A program made the position numbers and the translations under genes. DNA of 47,318 nt from JAZDMK01 sp043800975 (GTDB lineage Bacteria; Bacteroidota; Bacteroidia; Bacteroidales; JAHJDW01): contig JAZDMK010000288.1 of the NCBI GenBank assembly GCA_043800975.1, positions 1-47,318 on the forward strand. The letters are read 5' to 3'. Position 1 is the stretch's first letter. Every line of letters starts with the position of its first letter. Shown here in pieces: positions 13,843 through 21,339 of the stretch. The notes under the pieces are model-generated. The model worked only from the letters and a program-made list of their open reading frames with translations. It ran no database searches and had not been told where the DNA came from.

Positions 13843-15123
13843 ATGGAAATTACGGGCACTAAAATCTGGACGCGCAGTTTTGTCCTTTTGTTCTTCAGCA
13901 ACCTGCTGATGGCATTGGCTTTTTATTTCCTGATTGCAGTATTGCCAATGTATATTCAGCAAGTGTTAAAAGCTGAAAAAAGTGAAATCGGAATTGCTCT
14001 TTCAATGTATACCATCGCAGCTTTATTGATTCGTCCTTTTTTCGGAATGGCGCTCGACAGAAAAGGGAGGAAATTAATTTACCTCATTTCGCTGCTTGTT
14101 TTTGCGATGATGTTTAATCTTTACATTGTAGCCACGACCATGGTTGCGATGATGTTTTTCCGATTCCTTCACGGATTGTCCTGGGGCGTTACATCAATTT
14201 CAGGATCCACGGTAGTTGTAGACATCATTCCTCCGGAAAAAAGAGGAGAAGGAATTGGTTACTTCGGCATTTCAATGACGCTGGGTATGGCGCTGGGTCC
14301 TTTTCTGGGCATGACTTTACTGGATCATGTGGGTTACGACGGTGTATTTGTAATCGGTGGTTTACTGGCGATTCTTTCGTTCGTTCTGGCTTGGCTGGTA
14401 AGATATCCAACGTATATTCCAAAACCTAAAAATGATGTTTCGTTAACAAAACAGCTGTTTGAAGTATCTTCTCCCCCTGCATCTCTTACATTGCTGTTTC
14501 TTATGACCATCTATAGAAGAGTCATCGGGTTTATAAAACAACTGTTTGAAGTATCTTCTCTCCCTGCATCTTTGACATTGCTTTTCCTCATGACCACGTA
14601 TGGAAGTGTCATTGGGTTTATCAACCTTTTTGCTGAATCACTCAATATTACTGAGCCTGGACTTTTTTTTCTGCCATTTGCTCTGGGGATAGGAATTGCG
14701 CGGGTTGTAGCCGGCAGGCGTTTTGATTTGCATGGTCCGAAAACGATTACCCTTTTAGCCATTATAATCATGGCGACCGGATTTTTCTTTCTATCTTATA
14801 TTCAAAACATGAACGGGTTTCTTGCTGCCGGATTTCTTCTTGGAATAGGAAACGGCATGCTTTTCCCGACCTTTCAGGCTATCGTCAACAACCTGGCGGG
14901 CCCTAAACGCAGAGGCGCGGCCAATTCAACTCTTTTCACGGCTGTAGATCTGGGCATCGGAATCGGCATGGTAGGCGCAGGGGTTCTTTCCGATTTCTAT
15001 TCAATGCAAATTATGTATGCCGTTGCGGGTTGCTTTGCTCTTTTTTCAATCATTCCCTTTTTATTCTTCACTTCTCCCCATTACGACAGAAATTACAAAG
15101 CAGAAGAAAAATCTGACAATTAG
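13843..15123 (+). CDS. MFS transporter with a tandemly duplicated helix
   Basis: This is a 426-residue major facilitator with the motif A variant FGMALDRKGRK after helix 2 and about six helices in the N-half. After the central loop, a 29-residue unit (KQLFEVSS..PASLTLLFLMT...VIGFI) occurs twice in tandem, residues 203-231 and 232-260. The unit contains helix 7, so the protein has 13 predicted helices instead of 12. The first copy carries Arg-Arg in the middle of the helix, suggesting it is the degenerate one. The substrate is unknown; coupling to the peptidase (1-base gap) suggests peptide or amino acid uptake, or drug export. Confidence 0.88.
   Translation: MEITGTKIWTRSFVLLFFSNLLMALAFYFLIAVLPMYIQQVLKAEKSEIGIALSMYTIAALLIRPFFGMALDRKGRKLIYLISLLVFAMMFNLYIVATTMVAMMFFRFLHGLSWGVTSISGSTVVVDIIPPEKRGEGIGYFGISMTLGMALGPFLGMTLLDHVGYDGVFVIGGLLAILSFVLAWLVRYPTYIPKPKNDVSLTKQLFEVSSPPASLTLLFLMTIYRRVIGFIKQLFEVSSLPASLTLLFLMTTYGSVIGFINLFAESLNITEPGLFFLPFALGIGIARVVAGRRFDLHGPKTITLLAIIIMATGFFFLSYIQNMNGFLAAGFLLGIGNGMLFPTFQAIVNNLAGPKRRGAANSTLFTAVDLGIGIGMVGAGVLSDFYSMQIMYAVAGCFALFSIIPFLFFTSPHYDRNYKAEEKSDN
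14449..14622 (+). repeat. 87-bp tandem duplication inside the MFS gene
   Basis: Copies 14449-14535 and 14536-14622 are in frame (29 codons each). They differ at 13 of 87 positions by my count, with four amino-acid changes (P/L, I/T, R/G, R/S) and the rest synonymous. The divergence shows the duplication is old and the frame has been kept. Confidence 0.9.
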
Positions 15124-15176
15124 GCCTGAATTTTGATGTTGTTTGCACCTCATTATCCATCCGAAATTCATTAATT

Positions 15177-15527
15177 ATGAAAAAAGTAATCGTACTTATT
15201 GCGCTTCTGTTCGCAGGATACACTTTGTCGGCACAAAAATATTTCGTTTACGACAGCGAAGAATTTGCCGTACTCATTCAATGCGACACCAACAACACAA
15301 CTATTACATCGCTGGAATACTCTCAGGAAAAAGACTGGGTTCCCTTTACTATTCTGGGTAAAAAAAATCTGGAGCGGCAACCGGGAAGTGGTTTTATTTT
15401 TCGTGTAGTAGATAAAAACGGAAACAAATTTCTGCTCGATTATCTGCGCAGCGATGATATTCTTTATGTTACCAACATAGGAACCGGCAAACGCTGGAAG
15501 CTTAACCGGCGCCAGGATCAAAATTAA
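15177..15527 (+). CDS. Small secreted protein, function unknown
   Basis: This 116-residue protein has a signal peptide ending LSAQ and about 98 mature residues with mixed beta strands (FAVLIQCDTNN, GFIFRVVDKNGNKFLLDYL). It is basic at the C-terminus. No family is recognised. It lies 53 bases downstream of the MFS gene and 23 bases upstream of another exported protein gene, so it may be co-transcribed with that gene. Confidence 0.65.
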   Translation: MKKVIVLIALLFAGYTLSAQKYFVYDSEEFAVLIQCDTNNTTITSLEYSQEKDWVPFTILGKKNLERQPGSGFIFRVVDKNGNKFLLDYLRSDDILYVTNIGTGKRWKLNRRQDQN

Positions 15528-15550
15528 TTTTATCCTTTTCCATTTTTAAT

Positions 15551-16288
15551 ATGATTAAAAATATATTTTTCCTTTTCGCTGTTTTTATTTCTGTTTCACT
15601 GTCTGCACAGAATCCCAAAGTGCCCTCCAACCTGAATGAGGCAATGAAAATTCTTACTGACTGTATTCCGGACGATCTCATACAGCAGTCGAAAAAAATG
15701 AATGAAAAAGAAATCATTGAACTCTTCGACGACTGGAGCCTCCCATTCAACAAGCTCTTTAATGACTGGACATCCACCAAAGAAGATAAGTTTGAAACTT
15801 ACTTTTCGAAACAGGGTGTGAAGGCCCGTTCAAATATGAGGGATATAACCGCCATCTGCTGGTTGCGGACTGTTCAACAGAAAGAGCTTAACATCGAAGA
15901 ACTCTTTATAAAATACAAACGCATTGAAGAAAAATGGGCAGAGGAAGATAAAGTCCGTTCTACTACAGATTCCCTTCGTGGCATTTATATCCCAAAAGAT
16001 CTTGAGGATTGCTTTCGTCAGATTGATGGCTTCTGGCCAGATTCCGTTAAAAAGGAAGTGAAAAAAATGAGTGAATTAGAATTTGCAGCCAATTGCCACA
16101 TGGGCTTTGGCATGTGGATGCGCAACAACTGGCAACTGTGGGGTGGTTCCCGTCTTTCAAAATATTTTCATGATGCCGGCGTACATCATCCCGATGATAT
16201 GTCAGGAATTATTCTGAAAAATTATCATCGTCATCTTACCGGTAAGAAGATCGATATGGAATGGATGAAGCCGGAAAAGAAAAAATAA
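15551..16288 (+). CDS. Secreted DUF6794-like protein
   Basis: This 245-residue protein has a signal peptide ending LSAQ. The C-terminal half (about 145-238) has the pattern of DUF6794: PKDLEDCFRQIDGFWPDS, then GMWMRNNWQLWGGSRLSKYF, then a GVHHPDDMSGIIL segment. The N-terminal half looks like a diverged copy of the same domain (an opening like VPSNLNEAMKILTD and an ITAICW segment). Function is unknown. The gene ends in a bidirectional hairpin. Confidence 0.68.
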   Translation: MIKNIFFLFAVFISVSLSAQNPKVPSNLNEAMKILTDCIPDDLIQQSKKMNEKEIIELFDDWSLPFNKLFNDWTSTKEDKFETYFSKQGVKARSNMRDITAICWLRTVQQKELNIEELFIKYKRIEEKWAEEDKVRSTTDSLRGIYIPKDLEDCFRQIDGFWPDSVKKEVKKMSELEFAANCHMGFGMWMRNNWQLWGGSRLSKYFHDAGVHHPDDMSGIILKNYHRHLTGKKIDMEWMKPEKKK

Positions 16289-16309
16289 AGGCCCCAAGAA
16301 GGAGCCTTT
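16287..16309. terminator. Convergent-gene hairpin
   Basis: The stem AAAGGCCCC (16287-16295) pairs with GGAGCCTTT (16301-16309) with one mismatch and a 5-base loop. It lies between the convergent stops at 16288 and 16317, and flanking A/T runs fit termination in both directions. Confidence 0.55.
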
Positions 16310-16316
16310 CATTAAA

Positions 16317-16664
16317 TTACTTTTTCTTCAGGATAATAATTCCATCCGTGCTGTTTAGCTTAAGTATTTCGTTACTCAGTTCTAAAATTTCATTCTTCTC
16401 CTCTGTGCCATCATCCTTTGTGAAGAAAACAGTTTTTTCATCTTCTCCCACTCGCCACTTGAACTCTTTGGTATACCCTCCGAGTTTCTGAATCATTTTT
16501 CCATCTTCTCTGAATTCAAGCAGTCCGGCTTCTGTCTGCGGCATGACTTCTTTGCCAATAGATTCAAGCTGCCATGTTCCCAGCAGTTTTTCTTTCACAG
16601 ATTTGTTGCAACCGGTCAGTGAAACCGCTGCTATAATGAAAAAAAATAAAATCGTCTTTTTCAT
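16317..16664 (-). CDS. Lipocalin-like lipoprotein, tandem paralogue B
   Basis: This 115-residue lipoprotein has lipobox SLTGC (Cys19). The mature part starts NKSVKEKLLGTWQLESI and has alternating strands (LEFREDGKMIQKLGG, FKWRVGEDEKTVFF), the pattern of small lipocalin-like Bacteroidota proteins. It is clearly related to the upstream gene at 16681-17025 (SVKxKLxGTWxLESI, LEFxEDG). The 16-base gap suggests a tandem duplication within one unit. Function is unknown. Confidence 0.75.
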   Translation of the reverse strand: MKKTILFFFIIAAVSLTGCNKSVKEKLLGTWQLESIGKEVMPQTEAGLLEFREDGKMIQKLGGYTKEFKWRVGEDEKTVFFTKDDGTEEKNEILELSNEILKLNSTDGIIILKKK

Positions 16665-16680
16665 ATTCTTTAATTTGAAT

Positions 16681-17025
16681 TTATTGTTTTTTCAAAGTTA
16701 CCTTTCCATTATCTCCTTTAATAACCAATGTGTTTCCTTCCAGAGATTCTATTTTCATTTTTTTATCTTTCCCTTTATCAATAATTATCAGTTCAGTTTC
16801 ATCATCTGATAATTTCCATTGATAATCGCGGCTAAGATCTTCCATTTTCTCCGTTGCTACTCCATCTTCTTTAAATTCAAGCGTAGATTGGGGAAGGTTT
16901 TTTATGTCTCTTCCTTCAATACTTTCAAGTTTCCATGTTCCAACCAGTTTATCTTTTACAGATTTTGAGCATCCTGCAAAAGAAATTGCAACGATAATTA
17001 ACACAATTCCGATTATTTTTTTCAT
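16681..17025 (-). CDS. Lipocalin-like lipoprotein, tandem paralogue A
   Basis: This 114-residue lipoprotein has lipobox SFAGC (Cys19) and a mature part starting SKSVKDKLVGTWKLESIEG. It shares the same strand pattern and roughly 40% identity by eye with its downstream neighbour. A clear AGGAGA Shine-Dalgarno lies about 10 bases before the ATG, uncommon in this window. It is 33 bases downstream of the M3-like peptidase gene, so all three may be co-transcribed. Confidence 0.75.
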   Translation of the reverse strand: MKKIIGIVLIIVAISFAGCSKSVKDKLVGTWKLESIEGRDIKNLPQSTLEFKEDGVATEKMEDLSRDYQWKLSDDETELIIIDKGKDKKMKIESLEGNTLVIKGDNGKVTLKKQ

Positions 17026-17058
17026 ATAAGGTTCTCCTATAATTTTTGGTTTTTAGAT

Positions 17059-19158
17059 TTATTTCTTCTTTTCATTTTGAACTTTTACTAATGCGTTGCC
17101 CTGTTCAATTTTTGTCAATGCATCGCCGGCAGCCTGTATCAGAGGATCAGCACTCAGCGGACTTCCAACAGCATTCAGCATCCACGCGCGGGGTGTAAGA
17201 CGGCCTGCTTTGAATATGCGAACAACTTCTGCTGCAAAAGGCTTTCCTTCTAAATATTTTCCCAGCTGGAACTCGATCAGATGTCCGATCGGATAAGCAG
17301 AAAGATACAAAGGGGCATCAATCATATGCGAATAAATTCCGAGAATCGGTTGATCCTTGATTCCAAAAACAGGTGCATAATATTTATTCCACACTTCTTT
17401 CGCTTTGGTAATAACGGTTTCCTTCAGTTGCTTTTCAGTAGCTTTGGGATTTTCATACAGCCATTTCCAAACATACATATCCACAAGCGAAACGCCCATA
17501 ATTTCGTAAGCTGACCAGAAATTATCCAGTGTGCTGAAATATTTTTTGTTGGGGTCATCGTTTTTTACACCCAGCAATTCCAGATCTTTTGCCTGAAAAA
17601 TAAAAGCAAGGGCTTCTGTGAAGGCCGTGTTGGGAACGCCTTTCAGCATGTAGTAATCTACGTTGTGGAGGGAAACAGTTTGTTCAACATTGTGTCCGAA
17701 TTCGTGAACAGCAATGCAATAACCTTTGTAATCCATTCCGTCTTTTTCAACACGGGTGCGCAAATGCGCCTTATCACTTTTCATAGAAGCCTCCCATGCA
17801 TGACCAGGGCCACGCGATGGGTCAACCTGAATGTGTGAGGCAATCGTGTTTGCGTCCTCTTTTGTGAATCCCAGTTTTTCAAGTATAACCGGAAGTTCTT
17901 TTTCTAATGCAGCAGGCGTTGGATATAGTTTTCGTGTTTGAGCCGACAGATCATCCTCCTTCACTGTACTTCTTGATTTAAAACCATCATACCAGATATC
18001 AAACGTTTCTAAGGGGCGACCCAGTCTTTTTTGAATTAAGCCGGCAACGCTTTTCACCTGGGGTGAGCTCAGTAAATGAATAAATATTTTTTCCACTTCC
18101 TGCTGACTGATTTCCATTTCAAGATCAAACTTGCGCTTGATGTAAGTATCGTAATTTGGATAGTATGGATCTTCTTCTTTTAGCAGTTGGAAATTCTTCA
18201 GCAAATAATCATAACGCGTGTCGGGTTCCGATTTAAAAGTGATCTCTTTTTTGTTTTCATAGAGTTTATTTGAAATCGGTTTCCATGTGTATTTATCACT
18301 GTTGATCACATTCTCGGGAAGTTCCTGCGAAATGATTCTTTTCATTACTTCATAAATCATTCGCTGCTTTTCCAAACCACGATCCTGATCATTATAATGT
18401 GACTTTAACTCATCGCGCAGGCCCCAGTGCGTTGTCAGACACTTGTTTTTGGGGAACAGTGTATCGCCTTTCTCGTTGAGCAGATGCCCCATGTAGAATT
18501 TATAATTAGCAATGTAATTATCTGCAGTCATAATTGCATCCGAGATTTTCAGAATCAGGTCGGCCGGTTCACGACTGATAAACATGTCGCCCATGCGTGC
18601 GTATGCCCACTGTTTGCTTGTCCATTTAGCACCCAGTTTATCTTTTTCTTCCAACGTATAGGCGGGAAAATTCAACAATACCTGAAATGCAATTTTATTT
18701 TGAAAAAAATCATCGTTCATATGTGCCCCCGGATTATATCCTGCAAAGAGCTCATCGATGGGAAGCATCTCGCCGATTTCAAGGTGTACCGGTTGTTTCA
18801 GCGCAAGACCCATTTTGTTGTAATGACCGAAAAGAATTTCAAAATTATCCTGAAGTCTTAAAAATAATTTTTCCAGTTCTGTATCCTTTGCAATAAAATT
18901 TTCAATACAGAATTTTTTAAATTCACTGACGGTGCCATCCTTTTTCGTCCAGAATGAGGCAGCCTGTATAACACCCCGTTCTATTCGAACCTTTTGCTTG
19001 TCCCCATACTTTGCCAGGAGCTGATCGCGAACCTGATTAACGGAATCCTCGGGAATAATGCTGATTCCCTTCTTCTTTCCGTAGTCTTTGTCAACGTGCT
19101 TACACGAAACAGCTATTGCTGTAAGTGCTATCGCCATAATCATGATACTTTTCTTCAT
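17059..19158 (-). CDS. M3-like zinc metallopeptidase lipoprotein
   Basis: This is a 699-residue protein with a lipoprotein-type signal peptide (lipobox IAVSC, Cys19). The zinc motif HEFGHNVEQ (HExxH, near residue 490) is followed 30 residues on by TEALAFIFQ, which supplies the third ligand Glu, as in gluzincins of the M3/oligoendopeptidase F group. The mostly helical remainder fits that fold. It is probably anchored in the cell envelope and cleaves peptides. It differs from M49 enzymes, which have HExxxH. Confidence 0.8.
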   Translation of the reverse strand: MKKSIMIMAIALTAIAVSCKHVDKDYGKKKGISIIPEDSVNQVRDQLLAKYGDKQKVRIERGVIQAASFWTKKDGTVSEFKKFCIENFIAKDTELEKLFLRLQDNFEILFGHYNKMGLALKQPVHLEIGEMLPIDELFAGYNPGAHMNDDFFQNKIAFQVLLNFPAYTLEEKDKLGAKWTSKQWAYARMGDMFISREPADLILKISDAIMTADNYIANYKFYMGHLLNEKGDTLFPKNKCLTTHWGLRDELKSHYNDQDRGLEKQRMIYEVMKRIISQELPENVINSDKYTWKPISNKLYENKKEITFKSEPDTRYDYLLKNFQLLKEEDPYYPNYDTYIKRKFDLEMEISQQEVEKIFIHLLSSPQVKSVAGLIQKRLGRPLETFDIWYDGFKSRSTVKEDDLSAQTRKLYPTPAALEKELPVILEKLGFTKEDANTIASHIQVDPSRGPGHAWEASMKSDKAHLRTRVEKDGMDYKGYCIAVHEFGHNVEQTVSLHNVDYYMLKGVPNTAFTEALAFIFQAKDLELLGVKNDDPNKKYFSTLDNFWSAYEIMGVSLVDMYVWKWLYENPKATEKQLKETVITKAKEVWNKYYAPVFGIKDQPILGIYSHMIDAPLYLSAYPIGHLIEFQLGKYLEGKPFAAEVVRIFKAGRLTPRAWMLNAVGSPLSADPLIQAAGDALTKIEQGNALVKVQNEKKK

Positions 19159-19236
19159 AATGCAGTGTTTAAAAATCCTGCTATTTTACGAAAAAAAAAT
19201 AAATCAGAGCGAAATAAGTTCTTTTATTAATTTTTA

Positions 19237-19244
19237 TATATTTG
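19237..19244 (+). promoter_or_regulatory. Candidate -7 element of the nuclease gene
   Basis: TATATTTG matches TAnnTTTG and lies 79 bases upstream of the ATG at 19324. No good -33 element is seen. Confidence 0.35.
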
Positions 19245-19323
19245 GAACGAAAAAATATACGATTCATCGTAGTTTTTTAATTATGTTATTTTTCGTTGAA
19301 TTCTGCTGATTCTATTTTTGAAA

Positions 19324-20142
19324 ATGTCTTCTATTCCTAACAAGAAACTTTTTTTAATGATCATGATTCTGCTCTTCCTTGTGATTGCAATCATGGTATT
19401 CAGCAGCCAAACCAACACTGGTTCCGAGTCATCAATCGAGAAGGAAAAAAACATCCGCATTTCAAAGTTAGATCAGCCCTGCAGCGATAATAAATACACC
19501 ATTATCAACCATACATTTTTTTCGCTCGCCTATGATGAATCATCCGAACAAGCGCTCTGGGTGAGTTATACATTAACTGATGAAATGACAAATAAAAATG
19601 CGGACCGGGATGATTGTACTTTTAAAACCGATCCGCTTCTCTCAACCGGTGTGAATCCTTCCGACTACGCTAAATCGGGATATGACCGCGGTCATTTATG
19701 TCCGGCTGCTGATATGTCGTTCGATATACAGGCACTGACAGAAACTTTTTATATGTCGAATATGTCGCCGCAGGAACCGGGCTTTAACCGGGGTATCTGG
19801 AAAAAACTGGAAGAAACGGTTCGTAGCTGGGCCACACGCGACAATGAAATAATTATTGCTTCGGGAGGTTCTTTAAAATATACAAAAGGAACCATTGGGA
19901 ACAAACATAAAATTTCAATCCCCACCTATTTTTATAAAGTGATTTTGGATTATCAGGAACCCGAAATTAAAGCAATTGCCTTTGTATTGAGAAATGAATC
20001 TTCTTCCATGCCACTTCATACTTTTGCGGTATCGGTTGACAGTGTTGAAAAAATGACGGGTATAGATTTTTTCTGCAACCTTCCGGATGAAATTGAAAAA
20101 CGCCTGGAAGCTGCTTGTACTATTAAACAGTGGTTCAAATAG
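19324..20142 (+). CDS. Exported DNA/RNA non-specific endonuclease
   Basis: This is a 272-residue protein with an N-terminal hydrophobic segment (residues about 8-25) that is a signal anchor or signal peptide. The beta-beta-alpha-metal nuclease core has the motif YDRGHLCPAADM, with the catalytic His in DRGH. TFYMSNMSPQEPGFNRGIWKKLE follows, with the Asn that binds magnesium. It degrades DNA and RNA in the envelope or outside, probably for nutrient use. It ends 2 bases from the stop of a convergent gene. The ATG at 19324 is used rather than a TTG at 19318. Confidence 0.9.
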   Translation: MSSIPNKKLFLMIMILLFLVIAIMVFSSQTNTGSESSIEKEKNIRISKLDQPCSDNKYTIINHTFFSLAYDESSEQALWVSYTLTDEMTNKNADRDDCTFKTDPLLSTGVNPSDYAKSGYDRGHLCPAADMSFDIQALTETFYMSNMSPQEPGFNRGIWKKLEETVRSWATRDNEIIIASGGSLKYTKGTIGNKHKISIPTYFYKVILDYQEPEIKAIAFVLRNESSSMPLHTFAVSVDSVEKMTGIDFFCNLPDEIEKRLEAACTIKQWFK

Positions 20143-20144
20143 AA

Positions 20145-20927
20145 TTAAATTTCTATAGTTCCTTGTAGATACGTTACAGCCTTCCCGCCTATTTCCACGC
20201 GGCTTCCCAAAAAACTACACGCAAGCCATCCTTTTCTTTCTGATAATTGTATGGCTTGCATTTCTGTTTTGTTCAGCACTTTTGCCCAGTATGGAATCAG
20301 CGTTGTGTGGGCTGAACCTGTAACAGGATCTTCATTCACTCCTACTGCGGGACCGAAAAAACGCGACACAAAATCAACCTCATTTCCTTTGGCTGTTGCA
20401 ATGATGCCGCGAACAGGAATCGCTGCAAGGGCTTGAAAATCGGGTGATAGTTTTTCAACTTCGCTTTGTGTTTTATAAACCAAAAGATAATCGGAAACCC
20501 CCTTCAATACTTCTACCGGCTCAAATCCCATCGCGTTTATTAATGCATCCTCTGCAGTAATTGGTTGAATATCATCAGCTGGAAAATTCAAAATTAATTT
20601 GTCCGCGTCCTTACGCACACTTAGCATTCCACTTTTTGATGAAAATTTAATTTCGTTTTTGGGATATCCGGTTTCTGTAAAAATAATATGTGCGGTGGCC
20701 AGTGTTGCATGTCCGCACAAATCAACTTCTACAAGCGGCGTAAACCAGCGAATGGCAAAACCTTCCTTTTCCGGAATTGTAAATGCCGTTTCCGACAAAT
20801 TATTTTCCATTGCAATTTTTTGCATTACTTCATCGGGGAGCCATTCACTCAGAAGGCATACACACGCAGGGTTTCCAGTGAACACTTCCTGTGCAAAAGC
20901 ATCTACCTGCCAGATTTTTATTTTCAT
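20145..20927 (-). CDS. PhzF-family isomerase/epimerase
   Basis: This 260-residue cytoplasmic protein has the PhzF/diaminopimelate-epimerase-like fold. It shows QVDAFAQEVFTGNPACVC at the N-terminus, the catalytic Glu46 in NNLSETAF, CGHATLATAH, and DPVTGSAHTTL in the second half. PhzF relatives isomerise small acids; the substrate is unknown and phenazine synthesis is not implied. It is the third gene of a unit with a WD40-caspase and a lipoprotein (5-base gap). Confidence 0.9.
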   Translation of the reverse strand: MKIKIWQVDAFAQEVFTGNPACVCLLSEWLPDEVMQKIAMENNLSETAFTIPEKEGFAIRWFTPLVEVDLCGHATLATAHIIFTETGYPKNEIKFSSKSGMLSVRKDADKLILNFPADDIQPITAEDALINAMGFEPVEVLKGVSDYLLVYKTQSEVEKLSPDFQALAAIPVRGIIATAKGNEVDFVSRFFGPAVGVNEDPVTGSAHTTLIPYWAKVLNKTEMQAIQLSERKGWLACSFLGSRVEIGGKAVTYLQGTIEI

Positions 20928-20932
20928 TGATT

Positions 20933-21337
20933 TCAGAAAAAAGTATTGTCAACCGTTAATCGGTATGTGTACCGATCGTCTTTAAAAGATTCAAGCAGTG
21001 ATGACGTATCCCAGAAATCATAGGTAGATTTCACATTGTTCCTGAAAATTTCAAGACGATAAAACAAGGTTTCTGGACCTGCGCCATCTTTTATTTTGTC
21101 TTCCAGAAACAACTGTTGCGTTTGCGCATCTGAAATATCGACCGAGTAATTTGTGGGCGCACAATCCCCGCTGTAGCAGGTTCGAACTGAATAATCAATA
21201 CGGATCATTGAACCTGTTTGGTTACTGACGAAAAAATCGGCAGTATAGTATTTATCTTTTTGACATCCCGACATTGTAAGTGATGCAAACGATATCAATA
21301 GCAGCAAATACTTTAATGATGTTTTCAAACTTCGCAT
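20933..21337 (-). CDS. Lipoprotein following a WD40-caspase gene
   Basis: This 134-residue lipoprotein has lipobox TMSGC (Cys25). The mature domain is beta-rich (YYTADFFVSNQTGSMIRIDYS, TLFYRLEIFRN) with a possible disulfide in RTCYSGDC. No family is recognised. Its start lies 2 bases after the stop of the large WD40-caspase gene, so the two are translationally close. It may be an envelope partner of the caspase protein; that is inference. Confidence 0.68.
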   Translation of the reverse strand: MRSLKTSLKYLLLLISFASLTMSGCQKDKYYTADFFVSNQTGSMIRIDYSVRTCYSGDCAPTNYSVDISDAQTQQLFLEDKIKDGAGPETLFYRLEIFRNNVKSTYDFWDTSSLLESFKDDRYTYRLTVDNTFF

Positions 21338-21339
21338 AT

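Noticed and set aside
17059..19158. M49 dipeptidyl peptidase III
   Set aside because: M49 enzymes have HExxxH; this protein has HEFGH (HExxH) with a downstream Glu, as in M3-like peptidases.
20145..20927. Phenazine biosynthesis
   Set aside because: PhzF-family proteins are common in bacteria without phenazines, and no other phz gene is present.
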